8,388 nt of DNA from an uncultured Ruminococcus sp. (GTDB lineage Bacteria; Bacillota; Clostridia; Oscillospirales; Ruminococcaceae), in NCBI GenBank assembly GCA_902464115.1, contig CABQIF010000092.1:1-8388 (forward strand), written 5' to 3'. Positions 6,343-8,388 of this stretch are shown here, piece after piece. Position 1 is the first letter of the stretch. Every line of letters starts with the position of its first letter. A program made the translations under genes and the position numbers. The notes under the pieces were generated by a model. That model was given only the letters and a program-made list of their open reading frames with translations. It was not told where the DNA came from and made no database searches.

Positions 6343-7377
6343 ATGAAATCAAAAACAACAAAAGGAATTGCGGTTCTTCTTGCATGCTTTTTGGGAATGG
6401 CTGCTGTTGGCTGTTCCGGCAATGATGACAGCAGTTCCAGCAGTAAGAACAACGATGCTGCTGAAGTTTCCGCAGCAACGCTGCCGGTGGAAACCGATGA
6501 ACAGGGCGAAGCCGTTACCGATGCAAGCGGAAATGAAGTTCTGGCATCCGGTGCAACCGATTTCATGGTAAAGGAAATTGAATTCACATGGGGCAACAAG
6601 AACGGCTCCAGCGACAGCAGTCAGGATGCCACCGAAGCAACCGATAGCAATGGCAATGCTGTTACCACCACCGCAGCAGGCGGTTCTTCCAACTCTGCAA
6701 CACCAGCAAACGGCAACGCTTCCAACGGCAACGCTTCCAACGGCAACACTGCTTCCAATGGTAACAGCGAAGTCGTTACCTCTTATGCAGCTGTGACCGA
6801 TGACAGCGGCAACAAGGTTGTTGATGACAACGGCAAGGTTGTGACTGAAGTCGTTACCACACCAAGCAGCAATGGCGGTGCGGTTGTTGACCCGAATCAG
6901 AATACCGCTGCTCCTTACACCGAAAAGCTGGATACTTTCCAGGCTTACTGGATGGATATGACCAAGTCGCAGGATATCGTCTTCAATGGCGATATGATTA
7001 ACGTCACCTTTAAGGTAAAGGAAACGGCTCCGGACGGCAACTATGTCATCCACCTTTCCGACTCGCAGTACAGTTCAGAATTTGCAAACTGGGATGCAAA
7101 GGCACTCGTTCCGTCTGTCACCAACGGCTGCATTACCGTCGGCAGTGCAACACCAGAAGCACAGACTGCAACCAATGCAAGCGACTTTGTTCTGACAGCA
7201 GATTCTGTCACTGCAAAGCAGGGCGATGAAGTTACGGTTTCGTTCAATATTGCAGATAATCCGGGCATGGTTGCCTTTGTATTGCGGTTCCAGTATGACT
7301 GCAATGCACTGGAAATCGTAGATGCAGAAGTCGGCGATGATTGTGCAGCTGCACTGCGTACCGGTCTGAATCACTAA
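6343..7377 (+). CDS. Lipoprotein with cohesin-like half-domains
   Basis: This 344-residue predicted surface lipoprotein has a basic start (MKSKTTKG), a hydrophobic stretch (9-22) and a lipobox-like AVGC with Cys24; the -3 residue is Ala, not the usual Leu. A long Ser/Asn/Thr/Gly linker follows, with VTDxxGNxV units (58-66, 151-159) and an NGNAS repeat (123-141). Residues 193-268 resemble the second half of a cohesin domain (FNGDMINVTFKVK, DGNYVIHL, NGCITVG). Residues 281-331 resemble the first half (SVTAKQGDEVTVSFNI, NPGMVAFVLRFQYD, ALEIVDAEVG). The protein ends 13 residues later. Cohesins bind dockerins in cellulosomes, but no complete domain is present here, so dockerin binding is doubtful. 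AAGGA lies eight bases before the ATG. Two tandem promoters drive it. Confidence 0.85.
   Translation: MKSKTTKGIAVLLACFLGMAAVGCSGNDDSSSSSKNNDAAEVSAATLPVETDEQGEAVTDASGNEVLASGATDFMVKEIEFTWGNKNGSSDSSQDATEATDSNGNAVTTTAAGGSSNSATPANGNASNGNASNGNTASNGNSEVVTSYAAVTDDSGNKVVDDNGKVVTEVVTTPSSNGGAVVDPNQNTAAPYTEKLDTFQAYWMDMTKSQDIVFNGDMINVTFKVKETAPDGNYVIHLSDSQYSSEFANWDAKALVPSVTNGCITVGSATPEAQTATNASDFVLTADSVTAKQGDEVTVSFNIADNPGMVAFVLRFQYDCNALEIVDAEVGDDCAAALRTGLNH
6709..6765 (+). repeat. 15-bp in-frame repeats in the lipoprotein linker
   Basis: AACGGCAACGCTTCC occurs at 6709-6723 and 6724-6738, followed by two degenerate copies to 6765. They encode NGNAS-type units in the flexible linker and are prone to copy-number change. 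Confidence 0.8.
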
Positions 7378-7395
7378 TTTACATGAAAAAAATCA

Positions 7396-7430
7396 GGGGC
7401 GTTGCGTGCAGCTGCACGCTTCCCCCGTTT
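7396..7430 (+). terminator. Hairpin after the lipoprotein gene
   Basis: A perfect 16-bp palindrome, GCGTGCAGCTGCACGC (7404-7419), is enclosed by GGGG (7396-7399) and CCCC (7422-7425). It begins 19 bases after the stop codon. The T-tract is poor (GTTTATC), so termination may be weak and some transcripts may continue into the tRNA gene three bases later. Confidence 0.6.
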
Positions 7431-7432
7431 AT

Positions 7433-7508
7433 CTGGGTGTGGCGCAGTTGGTAGCGTGCTACCTTGGGGTGGTAGAGGCCGCCGGTTCAAGTCCGGTCAC
7501 TCAGACCA
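7433..7508 (+). tRNA. tRNA-Pro (anticodon GGG)
   Basis: A complete cloverleaf is present. The acceptor stem CTGGGTG (7433-7439) pairs with CACTCAG (7498-7504) with one G-U pair. The D stem is GCGC/GCGT. The anticodon stem CTACC (7459-7463) pairs with GGTAG (7471-7475) around loop TTGGGGT, placing anticodon GGG at 7466-7468. The T arm is GCCGG-TTCAAGT-CCGGT. Discriminator A7505 and an encoded CCA (7506-7508) follow. The C1-G72 pair and A73 are bacterial proline identity features. It reads CCC and CCU codons. The tRNA stands alone in this window, with its own strong terminator. Confidence 0.96.
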
Positions 7509-7511
7509 GAG

Positions 7512-7558
7512 AAAACCCACGCAGTTTCGAGACTTTTTTCGGAATTGCGTGGGTTTTT
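7512..7558 (+). terminator. Strong terminator of tRNA-Pro
   Basis: A 12-bp perfect stem AAAACCCACGCA/TGCGTGGGTTTT (7512-7523 and 7546-7557) can extend to 18 bp with two G-U pairs (7524-7529 with 7540-7545). It is followed by a run of Ts. It starts four bases after the tRNA CCA. Confidence 0.92.
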
Positions 7559-7635
7559 GCGTTTCAAGGAAAATGCAGATTGACGAAAATTTGACGAAGT
7601 ATTTCTAATCCATCCCTTCCTACGACAATATCTAG

Positions 7636-7671
7636 AAAACCGCCGACGGAATTCCCGCTGACGGTTTTTTT
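7636..7671 (+). terminator. Second rho-independent terminator
   Basis: AAAACCG (7636-7642) pairs with CGGTTTT (7662-7668). An inner imperfect stem (7644-7649 with 7655-7660) has a mismatch and closes an AATTC loop. Seven Ts end at 7671. No obvious gene on the + strand needs it, so it may mark a lost gene or a small RNA end. In the other direction the T-run is only four. Confidence 0.75.
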
Positions 7672-7731
7672 CTACCTGTTTTTGTATCGGGATGTAAATC
7701 GTTCACTAAAAATATATGTTACATTCTAACT

Positions 7732-7899
7732 TCATTCACAAAATTGTCCCGATCCTTTCGGCATTTCATACAAGTTTTCAGATTTATTTTTGTCGTATCC
7801 TCCAATTTTTTTGACAAGACTGTAAATCCGTTTCGGAACTTGTACGTTTGCGTACAAGTTTTTCCCGAAAATCCCTGTAATATGAAGGGGGCTGTCCAT
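7732..7899 (-). CDS. Possible small protein of 55 residues
   Basis: A frame starting at ATG 7897-7899 has GGAGG (7908-7912, minus strand) eight bases upstream, an ideal ribosome site. It encodes a basic, tyrosine- and glycine-containing peptide (MDSPLHITGIFGKNLYANV..., ending GSGQFCE). The composition is protein-like, but no family is recognised and no minus-strand promoter was found. A perfect inverted repeat falls inside it. It could equally be a shadow in non-coding DNA. Confidence 0.3.
   Translation of the reverse strand: MDSPLHITGIFGKNLYANVQVPKRIYSLVKKIGGYDKNKSENLYEMPKGSGQFCE
7837..7860. repeat. Perfect 10-bp inverted repeat
   Basis: Arms AACTTGTACG (7837-7846) and CGTACAAGTT (7851-7860) flank a 4-base spacer TTTG. 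On the + strand the right arm runs into TTTTT, so it could be a terminator or attenuator. As double-stranded DNA it is also a plausible operator for a phage-type repressor upstream of the gene at 7997. The structure is certain, the role is not. Confidence 0.6.
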
Positions 7900-7940
7900 C
7901 TTGGCAACCTCCAGCCATACAAGAAAGGGAGGATTTTTTG

Positions 7941-8003
7941 ATGATACACCCACAAACCAACAACATTTCATGCAGAATGTTAGGCGGTGAGAAACAATGT
8001 TAG
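7941..8003 (+). CDS. Possible 20-residue leader peptide
   Basis: An ATG at 7941-7943 lies eight bases after GGGAGG (7927-7932), a much better ribosome site than that of the next gene. It encodes MIHPQTNNISCRMLGGEKQC and stops at 8001-8003, overlapping the next ATG (7997) by seven bases in another frame. This arrangement fits translational coupling. No homolog is recognised. Confidence 0.35.
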   Translation: MIHPQTNNISCRMLGGEKQC

Positions 8004-8388
8004 AAAACGGCTATGTGACATTACCTCGGCTCTTTTTTCGGGACTGGGAATGGTCTGACGATGCAAACACGGTAGCAGTCTTTGTGCGACTGCTCATCGA
8101 GGCAGATATTATTCCGAATAGCTGGCATGGGATTCCTGTTCCAAGGGGCGGTATGATTTCCAGTTACGCACGGCTTGCGGAGAAAACCGGACTATCTGTC
8201 AAAAAGGTGCGGACTGCCATCAAACACCTTGAAACGGCAGGGTGTGTGGCAAAGACCGCATATCCAAATTGTACCGTATTTGCGATTAAAAACTTCGATT
8301 TGTTTCAGGCAGGGGCAAGCCTGCGGGCAAACGATGGGCAAACCACGGACAAGCCAACGGCATACAATGGGCAACAGAATAAGAAGAT
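7997..8388 (+). CDS. Phage/mobile-element replication protein, N-terminal part
   Basis: The frame is open from ATG 7997-7999 to the window end (130 complete codons), so the gene is cut at the right edge. The N-terminus (NGYVTLPRLFFRDWEWSDD, then VFVRLLIEAD) and the following WHGIPVPRGGMISSYARLA, with a winged-helix GLSVKKVRTAIKHLETAG (65-82), match the helix-turn-helix start of DnaD-like replisome organisers common in Firmicute prophages and integrative elements. After residue 104 it becomes a Gly/Gln/Lys linker (NDGQTTDKP, NGQQNKK), as usual before the C-terminal domain of such proteins. GGTGAG lies just upstream. It would load the replicative helicase at the element's origin. A chromosomal DnaD-type protein is less likely, given the low-complexity linker. 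Confidence 0.7.
   Translation, partial: MLENGYVTLPRLFFRDWEWSDDANTVAVFVRLLIEADIIPNSWHGIPVPRGGMISSYARLAEKTGLSVKKVRTAIKHLETAGCVAKTAYPNCTVFAIKNFDLFQAGASLRANDGQTTDKPTAYNGQQNKK

Larger units (their letters stand above)
7509..7940. other. Gene-poor region between tRNA-Pro and the phage-type gene
   Basis: This 432-bp AT-rich stretch holds two terminator hairpins, a perfect 24-bp inverted-repeat structure (7837-7860) and one doubtful minus-strand small ORF. No integrase gene, clear promoter or second copy of the tRNA 3' end was seen. Confidence 0.55.

Noticed and set aside
5960..6478. 172-codon N-terminal extension of the TVP38-family protein
   Set aside because: It crosses three promoters and part of the lipoprotein gene in antisense, and its sequence is rich in Phe, Cys and Lys as expected from AT-rich non-coding DNA.
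6349..7053. 234-residue minus-strand ORF inside the lipoprotein gene
   Set aside because: It is an antisense shadow of a Ser/Asn/Gly-rich coding region; no ribosome site or promoter was seen, and the sense strand has a clear signal peptide and domain sequence.
7402..7608. Overlapping ORFs of 62 and 68 residues across the tRNA
   Set aside because: They translate the tRNA-Pro gene and its terminator; the RNA cloverleaf explains the sequence.
7811..7839. Promoter starting with TTGACA at 7811-7816
   Set aside because: No acceptable -10 box lies 16-18 bases downstream.
7744..7941. 65-residue + strand ORF upstream of the phage-type gene
   Set aside because: It starts at a TTG with no ribosome site and has a Phe-rich, unstructured composition; it is antisense to a slightly better minus-strand frame.
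8192..8374. 60-residue minus-strand ORF at the right edge
   Set aside because: It lies antisense to the replication-protein frame, which has family-typical sequence throughout.

Overview
The window looks like chromosomal DNA from a gut Firmicute, most likely Ruminococcus or a close relative. The signs are moderate GC, A-rich purine Shine-Dalgarno sites, consensus sigma-A promoters, a tRNA with encoded CCA, and a lipoprotein with cohesin-like sequence and the VTDxxGNxV linker style seen in ruminococcal surface proteins. The genus is inferred from protein style, not proven.

Layout. Positions 1-116 hold the C-terminus of an unidentified + strand gene. It converges on a minus-strand block through a decayed tandem repeat (about 54-420) that holds extra, broken copies of both gene ends. 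Reading leftward from 3144 is an apparent three-gene operon with a consensus promoter: an LPG-synthase-TM/UPF0104-type membrane protein, an OmpR-family response regulator and a short intramembrane-sensing (BceS-like) histidine kinase. The usual partner ABC transporter is absent. Upstream of it, also leftward, lies a fructose operon: a DeoR-family repressor (fruR-like) and 1-phosphofructokinase (fruK), with stop and start codons abutting, a good promoter and a possible catabolite (cre-like) site, but no PTS permease in view. Next is a leftward TVP38/TMEM64 (DedA-superfamily) membrane protein with its own promoter and terminator.

Divergent from it and reading rightward is a lipoprotein gene driven by two near-identical tandem promoters. 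Its protein carries what looks like the second half of one cohesin domain followed by the first half of another. A tRNA-Pro(GGG) gene follows with a very strong terminator. A gene-poor AT-rich stretch (7509-7940) then holds another terminator, a perfect 10-bp inverted repeat and two doubtful small ORFs. The window ends inside a gene resembling prophage or integrative-element replication proteins, so the right edge may be accessory DNA beside the tRNA.

Working together: the membrane protein/two-component operon and the TVP38-family protein suggest envelope-lipid or antimicrobial-peptide stress functions. fruRK is ordinary sugar metabolism. The most unusual items are the triplicated convergent gene junction, the half-domain order in the lipoprotein, its duplicated promoter with a degenerate zinc-ribbon-like leader ORF, and the tRNA-proximal mobile-type gene.
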